NCBI GenBank assembly: GCA_008711295.1
Contig: VUYV01000216.1
Location: 553,802 to 617,801 of the forward strand
DNA length: 64,000 bases
Source: Anarhynchus alexandrinus
Taxonomy: Eukaryota; Chordata; Aves; Charadriiformes; Charadriidae
Direction of reading: 5' to 3'
The notes beneath the pieces are model-generated. The model was given only the letters and a program-made list of their open reading frames with translations, was not told the origin of the DNA and searched no databases. Within the stretch, counting starts at the first letter, position 1, and the number at the start of each line of letters is the position of its first letter. This document shows positions 24,901-40,926 of this stretch, one piece after another. The position numbers and the translations under genes are program-made.

Positions 24901-27900
24901 AAACTTTATTCCACAGCAATGATTCCAGACTTACAATTGCTTTTAGAAATATTATGTTCTTACATTCATTTATTTGGTTCTTTGAGGCAAGTTCACCTAT
25001 GTGTACTCTCAACACACATACTCAATCTTTCGTAATAACTGCTTCCTACTTCTACTAGTGTACTCCAGGTATTGGCCATAAAAAGTCAGGCAAGCAACTT
25101 CTGCGGGCTTGAGTGAACTCTCAGCAAGTCTGGGCATGTATTTACAGTCCCCTAGTTACTTCCCACTTAGTCCCCAGATGAGTGCTGAGGCCCATATTTA
25201 GTCAACCTAAATTTCAGCTATAGCCTTATGCCCAATATTTCCTTTGGCATGATATCTTTGGAGACCAAGAGGCACTCAGCAGGAAATACGAGGCACAAGG
25301 ACAAGGTGGTATTTAGGCTGGCTGTATCTCCAAACTCCTTTTTGCCATGTACTCAAATCCACTGGGAAAGCTGAGGATGTCTCCCTGTACTTCGTGTGCC
25401 CCAGCATGTTCTCGGTGGGGCCGGCACGGGGCAGGACGTCTCCCCCGGCTCTGCATCGCTCACAGAACTCAAGCTCACCCGCACAGAGCTGGAAAGACTA
25501 TTTCTCTCTCCTTACGTCGTATTTCAGCTGGCAAGTTTTGCATTCAAGGTTCTGCATCATTCCTGCCGTGTCTGAAGTGATCTAGCAGCTGCCATCAACG
25601 GGCACAAAGGACTGGATTAGCTGTGATATCATTGAAAACATTCTCTCCTCCCAGGAAAATGGAAATCCAAATTCAAGTCTTCTCACCAAAGTAAACAAGT
25701 GTGGTCCTCAAATACTCTAGAAGAAGTTTACCTCACTGTAACCTCTTCATAGACCCTCTTCGTCAAAAATACTTATTTGCCCAGTCTCTCTTAGTGATAA
25801 CTTCAGAGAGCATCCTTGCAGCTACGTAAGGGTGACATCAGTTTCCTGAACAGAAATGTTTTGTGCATGTATTCAAAGGCACATCTATTAAAACAGGAGG
25901 AAGAGGAGAGCATTTGCTTCCATTAGCCTCACAAACCAACATGCTTAGTAAAGTGAGCTTGATTTTATTCTCCTGTGTGTGCTGCAAACTGAACCACGCA
26001 CCCAACTCCAGCCAACTGTTTCCATGCAAACATAGCCTGGCTTGCACAAGTGTCTGCAAGGACACAATTTCAGCCTGAAAAACACGTGTTTTTCACATAG
26101 AAGGAAGGCACAGACAAGGTGGAAGGGTTAAGGGCTGTCAAGTGAGATGCCACGCATGTGAGTCATGGGCATGCCACTTTTTAGCTGAGGAACAAATCAC
26201 AGCTGAACAACCTGGCTGTAGATAGATAGGTGGCCACTCGTGCTGGATGTAAAGTCCTTGCTGAGGTGACAGCACTACACAAGCTAGGCTCCGGTGGTCA
26301 TACAACCCTGTTTGCTCACAGTATGTGGGCAGGCTCCCCTGGCTGAAGATAGCAGACACCTTACCTTGGGTTGACTTTCAGCATCCCAGCAAGCTGGCAA
26401 CCCCAGCCGTCCGCTGGTTAAACGCCAGCTCCATTTGCACTTGCAAATTAAGCACATTTGTCAGAGATCACTCAAACATGGCAACTACAGACGCCTTCTG
26501 CCATCTGGGCAGGGCTTTTTAAAATAAAACTACTTTTAAACAATCCTTTGTCATGAAAGTGCTGTTCCAAAAGGGAGCGGGCATTGCAGTGGCAGTTGGT
26601 TAGGGGAACGCTTCCAGCCACGAGCTGGTGGCGGTGGCTGGGCAGGAGGTAGGGTTATTGCCATGCTCCCAGCACAAGAGCACAGAACTTTGGGAAGTTG
26701 GCTTTCACACTGGTCCTTCTGACTACACCTTCAAACAATGAGAAAGGACATTTTCATCAGATAATGATGCAAACCTGCTGGGATTAGTAACTGAAATAAC
26801 GAAGAATGACTTCCCTCCTCTCTTCAAAGGAACTGCAGTGAAAAGAGATCTTTTTCTTGTGGGTTTTTTTTTTTCCCTCCTTGTATCAACAGCGCTGCTT
26901 GGCAAGTACCTGAGGGACTTCTACCAGGATCATCAAAATTTTAACGAGGGTGAATTTAGAAAGGTGCTGGTGGGTTTGACTCTGGGAAGGCTGCTGAGGC
27001 CTGACTCACACTTGGAGCAGCTGGTTTCACAGTGAGCTACTTGCTTTGAGAAAAGTAATTTAAGCGTCTTCCTACAGCTTGTTGGGAAATGTACATTTTC
27101 AAAGGGGCTTTTGATGTTTTGTTGTGTAACTTACTGCTGGATGAGTAAAATAGTAATAATCATACTTTACACTTGCATAGTCCCTTCTGTTCGAGGCTCC
27201 CAGAGGCTTACAAAAGTGGATATTTATTTTCCTCATTTTACAAGTACCCCACCCTATGTCATACCTGGAGATCAGTCGGAGGCTTGGGTTAACACACAGA
27301 AAGTGCACCACTGTAATTGCATGGTAAATGCATTCATTAAAAAGCCTTTAATTAAGTTGATGTTTCTCCGTGCATTCTACTTTATATTCCACTTTAGGCT
27401 TGTAAATACATTTTTTGTCCCCGTTGAAGTGCTTCTATTGAGTGTTAAAGGTGGGCTTTTTTTAACTAAAGTAATTACACTGGCACAAATCCTTTGTACA
27501 AATGCAGATGTATCATTATGAAGGTGCATTACGTAGGCATTGCCTATTCTTTTTCTATAAAGCATGTGAAGAGCAATTTAAGCACCTTCTTTATAATGAT
27601 GTAACACACTGGGAAAAGTGAAGAAGGGTGAATACGTCAGATTGTACTGGAAAGATAAACCAGTCCAACACCGGTATACAGAAAAGGCTTCAGCAGGCTT
27701 TTTATCAATCTAGTTCAACTGAATTCCAGCATCAGTTGCAATTGCACTGATTTGGAGAATTGTGTCCATTTTAACTGAACAGATTTTGAATCTCATTTAA
27801 TTAGTTTGGTGCAGTTAGTGAAGGCAGATGATCCTCAAACACTGGAGGTCCAGCCTGAGCATTCCAGTCCCACATGCCTTGCTCTGACCTTCTGGAAACA

Positions 27901-30900
27901 CATTTGTGCCAGAGACCACAGCAGACTCAATGGCGGCTCTCCGGCTAAACGGCCTTCAGCGTATCTGCATGTGTGGGATCATCTGCCTTAGGGGGTTAGC
28001 TTTGACAAGGAGGCAGGCTGACCCTTTTTACAGCGTGAATTCATCTGCTGCAGTTTTCCTTGGGAGGGGTAGATAAACCTTCTGCCAAGCTGGGGAAAAA
28101 TGGAGCATTTGGGAATGGGAGAATCTCAGACCTATGAAAGATAATTGTGCAGAGATTATGGCACTGACTCCCTTGAGACTGAAATGGAAACAGTGTCATC
28201 AAATAGTCACCGAAACAACTTTTCTAAGCTCTCTTTTTTTTTCTGCTGGGGAAGAATCTACCCCTCAGCATATTCATGGGCATATACACACATGTGGTGC
28301 TCAGACTGGGGACTCAGTATCATTACCATGGGCTCCCTGAAATCCTGTGTTTGATTTTACCTAGAATACAGGACCCTGGGAATATACTGCCTTGGCCTGC
28401 GAACTGGCATATTTTAAAGACAACTTTTATCCCTGTGGTATAAAACACTAGGTCACAGCTTCATGCAGAGAGAACTTTGTAACTGGCTTCCCTTTTTGGT
28501 CCTTAATAGATTTTGCTAGCTTTCTAGTCATGCTGCATTTGTATTAATGGATACCAATTTTAGAGTGATTTGATCAGATTATGAAAATATTTTCCTCTGT
28601 TGCTTGCAGAAAATAAAATATTCACATAAAAGAGAAAGAAAAATTCCCAGTTTTCCATTTGTATTTTCCCCAGCTACCTTCTCTCTTCCCAGCAAGTAAC
28701 TAGGTAAGATGGTGGAGTAGCTGACGGTGATCTTTCTGGGCACTTATTTACTAGGGCTTATACAATTTGGGTCATGTCTACAAAAATATATACAATATTT
28801 CTGCAAAGATATTGCTTTATATCATTAGATGCTGAGGTCACAGTCAATGCTACATATTTTGCGACTGTATCAAGGTCAGTGAGGGTTGGAGACATGCGCT
28901 TTCATTTAACAAAGCGAAGATCGCACACCATAACTGCTTGTTTCTTTAACGCATCATATTTTAATCTGGCACCACTTGCTTCTAATCTATAAATGCTCTT
29001 TACCCTCTATGTAGCAGTTTCAAAAGGAGCTAAGGTCACGTAATTATGTGGCCCTTTTGAAAGCCTAGCCACACGACATGCCTCAATAACATCCTGTAGC
29101 AGCGAACTCAACAGGTTGAGCATAATATATCGTAACAGCACTTTTCCCCCTTTTGGCTCCAAAGTCAATGCCCTTCAATTGCCTGTGAGAAAAGAGGAGG
29201 GCACGCATTCAACTGCTGCCTTTCTTTCTCTACTTTGATGGCTTTATCCAGTGTGGCGACACTGAAGTAGAAATAAGCTCTTGCTGGCAACAGGCTCTGA
29301 ACCGCAGAGCTGTGATGGACAGATGAACAGAGACTAATTCTCACATGTAGATGCCTAAAATTTGAAGGAAGTTCTTAAATGATTTAAAGTAGGTATTTGG
29401 TGCATATATTGTGACATGGGAGTTTACTAGAACTACCTTTTGTTTCTCTGTGACACATACACACGTCACACGAGTTCCAGTATTTAATAACTCAAAGCCA
29501 GCAAGCTGGTCATTTTCCCCATATCATACTTAATTACCACGACGAGGTTTTGTTTTAGCATTAATTTAGTACCTTCCTCTTTCCCCAGCTCCAGTGGCTT
29601 AGAATTTTCTTTAAAATCTTTGGGTTTGGCTGAAATTTTCTATAATCAGTCTCGGTCTCAGAAATTATCCTGAAAAGTTTGAGTCAAATTGGGTTAAGAA
29701 CCATTTTTTTTTTTTTGTTGAGTTTTGAGTTCAATGGATCTCAACAGGTGAAGAACAAGTATCTATTGCTGTTTCCAAATGCCAGGTTCTAGAAATTCAG
29801 CCTCTTTTCCTTTTCCTGTAAAATACCATTCTCAGTTCAAAGTCAGCCCAATTTCAGATTTTGTAAAACTCTGCACTCCTTGGAAAAGACACCCAGCAAT
29901 TCTGAATTCTGAGTTCCATTATAAAGAGACATTTCTGAGACAAAGAAGAAAGGCACATGCCCCTGCAGTGCTCACAGTGCTGTGACCATAGCAGTGACCT
30001 AGCATTACTAGTCCTGTTTCCATCTTACGCCTCCTTTTGCCTTACTTAGTTTACTCAGCGATTCTATGGCCATCACTGGCTTGCTGAATTTCTTCATTAT
30101 TTTTAAAGCAAATTCTAGCTGATAAATACAGTGTGCAAAGGCTCAAAACTTTCAAAAGAGACTTTCAAGAGCTTTCAAAATGTTAATTCAGATGCATCGC
30201 AATGTTATAGGTTTCCATCTAGTCCCTATGATGGATATGCAGTCACATATTCTCACGTCAGGAGAAGGAATTTAATTAATTTGACATCCCAGAGTTTTTA
30301 ATTGCTCCGTGCAGGTCACACCATCCAGAGACTGTGACTGCACGAGCTTCCAGTAATTCCTTTTCTACAAGGGGACAGTTAAGGGTACAAGTACAACCTT
30401 AAAGTAAAGCCTGTATTCTGACTGTTCAGTGTTAAGGCTTCATGTTCACTTTAACACGTTGCTAATGCAGATTTACCGCAGGAGAAACATTAACAATAAT
30501 CTTTGAATTGTAATTGCTGTTAATCGTTTCTCTCCCCTGCTACTTCCCAGGAACTCTAGCACATAAACAAGAAGATGTGATATCTTATACCTTATTTGTG
30601 GTGGTTAAAAATAAGAAAAACCCCAACAAACAAAGTCCCTGGAGCTGCAAAAAATCCTCAGACAGAATGTGCCCATCTTCTTCCTATGTTTGCTGTTCTA
30701 AAGAAAGACCTTCATGTCTGCAGTAATGATGCTGAAGGTCAGATATGATATCAGGCATCCCAGAGATAATGCACAGTAATTTATTTTCCTTCTAAAGGAC
30801 TAATTATTGGCATGTTCAGGGTGGGCTAATAAACAGGGAGCCTGAGGTTTTGTGACTGATTATTTACTTGGGTATTATCTCAGATCTTTTCTGAGTGGGT

Positions 30901-33900
30901 AGGTTAAATGGGGAGTCTCTCTTGTTCTGTCCTTGAGCAGGAGTTTATGATATTCTATAATTAAGATTGCAACTATGTTTTCATTTTAAATTAGATTCCT
31001 GACATTTTGTTAACATTGTTAGAAAGGTCTTCCCTGAGTTTAAACATGCATGTCATCTATATGCGGGTGGGGGAAGATGGAAGAGTAGGATAACTTGTTG
31101 CTAAAATTTGATGTGGATTAGAATAGGCAATTTTGACATTATGCAATCTTTTACAGTTAAGGACTTTGACCTTTTGGGTAAATCTTATGTCAGTCTTTAG
31201 TATCTTAGAAGCACAGAACCTCAACGTTGGGTCTGTTATGCACGTTTGACAGGAAAAGTAAACACATGTCTGGCATGGCAATTTGCTGGATTGTGTATTT
31301 GCAAATTCCACGTTTGCAATGACTGAACATTAAATACACTTCCCGGGATTTGCTTTGTTTTGCAGCCGTAGTGGGACAATAGCACACAGGCCACAGGGAG
31401 AGCTGAAAGAGGGGACATATGGCAAACAGCTAGATGAAGAAAGGGACAGGGGACTGAAACTGCTAGGACTGCTGGAAAAAAGGCTCATGGAAAGCATGAG
31501 TTATCCACATGGACGTTCAGTGACATGTATTGAGATCTCTGGCAGGTCTGTAAGCTCACAGGCAGGGTAACTTGTATTCCCTGGTTTAAAACCTCCCAGA
31601 GGCTCCAGAATCACTTGATCAACTCAACATTCATTTCCCAAACTACAGAAACTTCCTTCCCCAGCGTGAGTTTTCATTTAAGGATGCTGCCAATGTTTTT
31701 GTTAGTCCTTTATGTAGAACACAGATACAGATACAGAAATAGAGTGCTGAGAATGACTCCTGATCCTGTCACTGACTCCCTGATGAGCCTTGGGCTGCTC
31801 ACGTAACCTTGCTCTGCCTGACACCCCGCCAGGGCAGCGAAAATCATGAAATACACCCACCTTTGTACATAGTAAGGAAAACAGAAACACTTATTTTTGT
31901 CACTGTATAGTTGGGTTTTTTTCCCGGGATTATGTTAATGTATCAGTTAGACGTTATTATAAGCTTGCCTTGTTCTTTCATATGAGTAACTTTTTTCTTT
32001 TTTTTTTAATGTGCAGAGAAATAAGGGAAAAATAAAAAAAAAGACTCAAGGGAATTAAGAACTAAAATTATAGATGGACAAGGCTGGGGTTTTTCTCCTC
32101 TCTGCATGGCTATAATATTTTTGAATTAGTCGAGATTTTTCAAAACAGCCAAGAGGTCTTTGCGCAGTTGCCTTTCATTAAAATTAACGCAGAGGTGGCT
32201 CTTTCTGAACTGACTGGGGTAAGACACAGCGATTTCAGTGTCCTGTGTTCTACTTGTGGCTCTGCCCTTCTGTTTTGTCTCAACGCTTTTATCTGCTTCG
32301 AGCAGTAGGTTTTCTAGGCAAGCGCTCTCACTCGGCGGTTGCAGGGGGCCCACCAGTGTGGACACATCTCAGCTGGGGATTTCTCATGTCGCTACGATAA
32401 AAATAAAGATGAGTCGTAACTCTGAGATGTGTGTATAAACTCCCTTGGCTGCTACACCATTACGTAGTAGCTGGGCTGAAAACGGTACAACACATCTCTT
32501 TACTCATATCAAATAACAGTATTACAGAAAACTTCTTCTAGGAACAGTTGAGATGCGTTCTTCAAATGAATGAACCGCCCCCGCAAGGGCTTGGTGAAAC
32601 AGGCCAGGTGGCTGTATCGTTCTACTGACAGACTGAACGTATTAGAAGTTCTCTCTTGACCCACATGCTCTTAATAAAAGGTTTTATTTCATTCCTCTGC
32701 ACACACGGGCTTCTGTTGCAGTCTCCCTTGAGAGAGTTTTGCTTACCTCCTGGAGGCTGGAAAACATTCCCCTGCTCTTTGCACACTAATCTGCTCTGGA
32801 GGACCAGAGGTCCTCATCAAACTGCTCTGCCCTGTAATTCTTCCCTGAATGCCGGCTTTCAAAACAAGCCAAAAAGGGAAACGAATGCACCAGAGGTTCT
32901 GGCATGTTACATTAAACAAGCACGGCATGTGCAAAATATATATGTTTCGGGAAGAAAGAGATTTTAGTATCAGGTTAGCCTTGCTTTCTTCTCCAGATCT
33001 GTGTATAATCAGGCACAAGACTGGAAAAGGGCAGCAGTTAACCGTTTCATGCACAGGCATGACAAACTGCATCTTTGGTATTACCTTGCTGCTGTAAGAT
33101 GCCTAACCCTATGTTTTGAAAAAAATTGAAAGCACAACTTAGCCAGCCCTTCCTGAAAGGCCATGGTGTCTCCTAAAGCCAAGAGTGCGCTGAGGAAGGG
33201 GCACTGGTTGTCTCCTTCTGACCATACTTGTGCCAACCCTGCACATCACGAGCACGATTTCAGAAAAGACCAACAGCTTTACCAGCACGGACAGGCACCC
33301 ACCTCTTTACTTTCTTTACTGATTTATTCAGGACAGGGAGAATACAGATCTGAACACTGTCACTTCAGATCCTCAACAGACAGGATGCAGATGACATGCT
33401 TTGAGCATGACAGCCGCACATGACAACTCATGTAATAAGCCTTCAACATAACCACGCAACACAGCTAACTCCCTTCATAGGTTGTCCACCTCTTCCTGAT
33501 TACCAGCAGCATTTTACACGTAATGCAAAGCAGAATTTGGCCCACCGGGGACTTTTAGCAACTCTTTGGTAACACACACACGATCTCACGGTCATTCCAG
33601 ACTGGGCCCAGCAAAACATTTCCCCTTGTACGTTGCTTTAAACATATTTGTGATGTAGTGAAGGGAACTGCTTGTGCTGAAGTTTGCACCAGCAGTGGAA
33701 CGCTTTGCTTTCTCAGTCCCCACACAGAACGCCCACAAAAGTCATTAAGCGGGATGAGTGGAGGGCTAATTGCAGCGTTTCAGTTTATAGCGATCCCCTG
33801 TGAGATGCGGTGCGTGCCTTTAAAAGTGTTGTTCCTTGCACTGAAGTATTTACCACAGTACTCATACTTCAAATGGGAAATAATGCAACTAAGGAGGCAA

Positions 33901-36900
33901 TAATGCAACTAGCGTGGGTGGTAACCAGTCAATTCTTCTTACACCTACAGCATATTTTTTTTTGTTCCAGAAGATCATATTAATGCTATTACGGGAATTA
34001 TGAAATTGTTATAATGGGACCTGCTAGGCAATATTGTGCATTTGGAAACTTAAAATAGCAATGACCATCCTAAATTTTCACTACAGCTTTTTTTCTTCTT
34101 CAGTTCAGCCTGCTGTCTCTCTGCAGGCTCTCTAGTTTAATGACTGTTCATCCCTTCATGTTAACAGAAAAATACTAACTACTGGATAAGGGAGTGTATG
34201 TGTGTACTAGCAAGATCATTAGTCTGAATAAATGTGACAGCAGAGTTGCACGAGTAAAGCCACAGTTAGTGGCAAGCACAAACTACAGCTTTGGGTGTAA
34301 AATACTATAATTACAAGGGATGGAGAAAGGTCCCCAGTTTTTATCCCCACAGAAATCGATAGTGGTGCAGACTGCTGCTCTTTGCTGGAGCAGGGGCAGT
34401 CTGATGAAAGAGATTATTGATTTATCCAGCTGATGCTACTGTAGTGAATAATAGACTGGAAGAGAAAGGGCTTGTAAATTAGGCTCATTCAATCCAACAT
34501 TTTCCAGGATATCTTTTATGTACAGCTATACAGAAATATATATTTACAAGTGAGTTTTTGTCAAAGCAACAGCCTACTGACTCTCTGGTAAGAGGGTCTG
34601 TCTACTAATTCTTTGACCTCAACTACACCCATGGTGCTGAAGTCAACCTTCAAGCTCTCAAGAAAGACTGACACTAAGGAGGAAGCACCAGGGCACCTAG
34701 GACCAGGATTTGGCTACAGTGCAGGTAAGCAGCTGGCCAACACATCTCCTGGAGGGCTACAGCCACAGAGGGAAGGTGGCCGTGTCTCCTTCCACGTCAC
34801 CTGTGCCACGCCAGGCTCACTGGCATGAAGGCGTTGGAAAAGTCTGCTGTGAATCCACAGGTCCCCAGGCTAGGAGAAACATCAGTTCCAGGCCAGTCCC
34901 CACCTGCCTCAAATAACGTGGCAAGAGGCATGATGTTTTAGGAATTAAAGGAGTCCTGTGTTCCTTCCTAGCTCAGCAGGCAGATTTGCTATGAATCTAG
35001 GTCCACACGCGCAAAAATGTAAGTGTTCAGATTGGCTTTAAACTGAGAAGGAGAAATAAAGAGAAAGAGAGAGAGGGAGAGGGAGAACAGCAGGCACACT
35101 GCCACCAAGTACAGCAAATCAATCTTCTCAGCAGTGACGGATCAGGGAGCAGGACTGTAAGTTTTACAGGTATATGAAACCCCACGAGTATAAAGACACC
35201 ATTAAAACACTGCCATTAAATTCCAACACTGAAGGATGATCACAGCCCCTGGAGCCAAGCAGGTCAATATGTGACTGTATATTTTTCATTACCATTTTTA
35301 TATACATACATATGAAGCAGAATAGGATTCACAACAGCCTCACCCTCTCTCCCGCTGAAGACCTCTGCTTTATACTCGGCATCCACTTTCACAAATAAAA
35401 TGCAATATACCATCAACAGACAAATGAGATCCCCACAGGGCTTTTATTCTACCATACCATTATATCTACTTTTCCACAAGATTTCTGCTTAAATGTCTCT
35501 CTTTATGCACATACACAAAGATGACATACACCTGCCTAAATATAATCTGATAGCGAAGAGCTCTTCTGTATGGAGATATGTACCTTTTCTTCCCAATTTA
35601 CCATAATGACTTATTCACACTGCTGGAGCTAGGGGTACATTAGCTTCCCCACTATAAAAGTCACCGAGATGTTATACAGTAAGACGTTAGCTGGATTTTT
35701 TTTTCTATCTTTAGAAAAGAAAAAGAGAGGAGCCCTAAATCCCACCTTTCTGGCTTTCCCATAAAAACAAACGTTTTGAGGAATTAGAGCTTTATAGGCC
35801 CTTGACACCGACTAATAGTTGTTAATGTCATGAAAGTGTTTGTGTGAGCCACTCTGAAGAAGCCTTTTTTGTAAATTTGGGAAGCCTCAGAGCAAATAGC
35901 CACGCTGTGCCATAGGGTAGCTCAGAGATTGCTGCCAGCACAGTAGCCACCTATAAGGCACTTATTTAAGAAGCAGACCTGTGTATTAGCTAGTAGTGTC
36001 ACTTTTCTGTCATCACGACTACTTCAGTCAAAAGTGACCCGCCTCAGAGAATAAAAATTCTTGACTCCTTTTTCAGAAGAACTCAAAGCATTTTATGATC
36101 TGGACACCTAGATACCAGACAGTTACAGTCACAGTTCTTCGGACAACGGAGAGCTGAGGCTCGACAGAGAAGTACTGCAGAGACACAGGATGCAGGACCA
36201 GGAGAGAAGTGTATGTGAGGATTTTGGCTCAGGCTATTGTGCTAATGAAATGTGAAAGGAAATTTCAATGCATTAGCAGAACAGAGAAGACCTCATTTTT
36301 GAGAAGGGATGGGGTGCAGAGAAGATTAATTGTTCGTCAGCGTATGTCAGGATCACCCTAAAAGCCTACTTTTCTTTACTTCTCCCTCTTATTAGTCACA
36401 AAAGCAGGACCATGGCATGAATAGGTACAGGCAGAATAGACTTCAGTGATAGAGCTGATCTTCACGAGGCTGCAGCATGCTGATAACTATGCATGAAGTT
36501 TGCATAGGCACTGCGTAGATACAGGGTACCTCTTTCTACTACAGGGCACCCCAAATGCAAAAAGGGGCATAACTATTATATGTAGAAACACATACAGCCA
36601 TCATTCTTGATAGTAAGAAGCCACAAGCTGATCTGCTTTGCCAAGTTTACTCTTTTGAAAATGCTGGCTTTACCCTAAACTCTCTATTTTTTATTTGCAT
36701 TGCCGTACGAGTCACTGCCAAACTTCCCTGGATAGATGCTGAGCCAATATTAAAGAGAAAGGTTGTTTGGTGGGGACAGCAGGGGGGAGAGGGCTCTGTT
36801 ATGAGACTTCCTAATTCTTCACCGCTCAACTTTATAAACTTCAGACAGCATTACGTTAATCTTCAGGGAAGAAGAGTGGCGCGTCCAGTCTGGTGAGAAC

Positions 36901-37031
36901 TGGATTAACCCATTTTTCCATCCTACAACTGATTCTGCGACTTTAGGTCATCGATGCTGATCTGCAGTTATTACAGGTTTTTGTACAGCCACGTACATCC
37001 CAGACCCCGGAGGCATCACAGCAGCACTCAC
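21939..37031 (-). other. UNC5C: UNC5C 15.1-kb intron between TSP1 and transmembrane exons
   Basis: The largest complete intron in the window. It is AT-rich and poor in repeats: I see no CR1 copy, only poly-A/T tracts and a GA-rich tract at 35.06-35.09 kb. Several AT-rich blocks with homeodomain-type TAATTA or TTAATTA cores (for example 27.33-27.58 kb and 23.70-23.83 kb) could be conserved non-coding elements, but that cannot be judged without alignment. No extra exon with UNC5-like coding could be found between the second TSP1 repeat and the membrane span. Confidence 0.8.
35061..35086. repeat. GA-rich tract
   Basis: A short purine tract of GAGA and GGGAGA units in the middle of the 15-kb intron. 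It is imperfect and has no flanking duplication. Confidence 0.8.
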
Positions 37032-37196
37032 CCTGCATGCAGAGCCCGTCGGTGCAGTTCTTGGACTGCAGCACCAGCCCCTCGCAGTCCTTCCCCCCAT
37101 TCTTCGGCGCCGGGGCCGTGCACTCCCTTCGGCGCCAGTGAGTGCACTCCGTGCCGCAGGTGGACCACTTGCTCCAGGACGTCCACTTGCCGTCCA
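37032..37196 (-). CDS. UNC5C: UNC5C exon: second thrombospondin type 1 repeat
   Basis: This 165-base exon (phase 1 to 1) encodes one complete TSP1 repeat: V(split)[20 protein letters not shown], then [19 protein letters not shown], ending NCTDGLCMQ. Visible signatures are the WxxWxxW motif (W-TS-W-SK-W, where family members are C-mannosylated), six cysteines for three disulfides, and the basic RRR layer. NCT is an N-glycosylation sequon. The repeat is extracellular, on the membrane side of the Ig domains. Acceptor tctcag and donor gtgagt are good. An open frame of 141 codons extends upstream into the intron (to 37368), but only the part below 37197 is exon. Confidence 0.97.
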
Positions 37197-38462
37197 CTGA
37201 GATAAGAAAAGGACACGACTTGTTAGGGCGTACATAAAAGTGAGACCAAGCGAGAGCGATGCATGTCTTGGCACAAGCCAGCCTGCAAGTCCTGGCCGTT
37301 CCCAGCAAGGCAGAAGGATCGTCAGTCTGCTCTTCTTCAAGTCCTATTTCTGGCCTGTAAATGCACATTCACTCTCCCTCTCCTTTCTCTCTGTCCCATC
37401 CCCATCTCTGCTCTCTTCTTCCCTTTTTATAAACTTCTTAGCAGTTTATCTGTGCTCAAAGTGTACAAGAAAATGAACAACAAATCAGGAAACTGTCTTT
37501 TTTTTTTGGCATTTTTTAACACAGAGTTTAAAATTAAACTTGACAGAAATTATTCTTTAATAGGAAGACATTTAATGTTAAATATTTTCTATTAGAAGAA
37601 ATATCTAGAGGCATTGATCTACTTCACATGAGCAGAATTAGGAATGTGTTTAGTGCCTTTCAAAATCCCAGAGATGATTTTCAAAAGCACTAAAATGAAC
37701 AGCCCCAGAACAAACTATGAAATTGTTCCAGTGACACAGCCTGAGCCAGGAGTCTGTCACTTGGAATAGCGACCAGAGATGAAATTCCAGCTGTTAAAGT
37801 TCCGTCCACCACTAAGACCCGGAGCTGGATGGCCAAGCTTCACAAGCTGAAGACAACCCTACTGCCTTTGACTTGAGTGGGACTGCAGAGGTAGGAAAGT
37901 ACTGGACAATAGGACACATGGCAGAATTTTTGTCACAGAAAAGCCAACTACCTCCCACGTCCTGAAACATTTTTGTATTTTTCAGAAGTTTACATTTAAA
38001 TATCTTTTAAAGGTATGCATACATATGTCTTTCCAGTAAAAACATCTTTGTATTTGAAGTCAGGTAAACACGTGCCTCAAATTTAACATCCACACCCCAG
38101 ATGCTCCACTTGCTGTGACAGCTGGACATATTTACATCACAATTGCTTTCTGTGTTCAAATTCCAGTCCTTTTCCAGTGCTTTCAATCTTCATCTCCTAC
38201 AATTTGAAGCTCTGAATGTCCCCCAAATCCCCTGAATTACCAAGGCTGAGACACCGGTGAAAGCTGTGTGCAAAAGTGGGTCTGAATCCTCTGCTGCTTG
38301 ATACTATTTTATCTACTTACATAACATAATTTCATATTCATTCACTGAAACGTTGGATTTATTAATAAAGAGAAGGAGGCTTTTGTAACTAATAGTCTAC
38401 TCCTGAAATGACTAGTGACAGCCCAAGTATTTATCTAGGGCTGTGTACTGTTCATACTGAAC
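37197..38462 (-). other. UNC5C: UNC5C intron between the two TSP1 exons
   Basis: An intron of about 1.3 kb, AT-rich, with a T-run near 37498-37508. No mobile element, RNA gene or alternative exon is visible. Confidence 0.85.
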
Positions 38463-38630
38463 CTGGACACAGAGTGGTGCAAGCTATTTTCTGAACGCTC
38501 TGGCCCTCGCAGAAGGCGCCACCGTTGAGTGGGGCAGGATTGGTGCAGGTCCTCGTACGCTTCTGAAAGCCTCTCCCGCATCGGCTGTTACACACTGACC
38601 ACTCAGTCCAAGTAGACCAGCCTCCGTTCA
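38463..38630 (-). CDS. UNC5C: UNC5C exon: first thrombospondin type 1 repeat
   Basis: This 168-base exon (phase 1 to 1) encodes one complete TSP1 repeat: V(split)[20 protein letters not shown], then [20 protein letters not shown], ending IACTTLCP. It has the W-ST-W-TE-W tryptophan ladder, a CGRG turn, an Arg layer (KRTRTC) and six cysteines. The acceptor is ttttcag. The donor is ccag|gttcag, with TCA in place of AAG at +3 to +5. A better-looking site (ca|gtatga) lies five bases further on but would shift the frame relative to the next exon. The phase match with V-D-G-K-W supports the weak donor. Confidence 0.96.

Positions 38631-40926
<2,296 letters not shown>

Noticed and set aside
37197..37368. 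N-terminal extension of the open frame containing the second TSP1 repeat
   Set aside because: The residues upstream of VDGKW do not resemble UNC5, and a good acceptor (tctcag) with matching phase marks the exon start at 37196.
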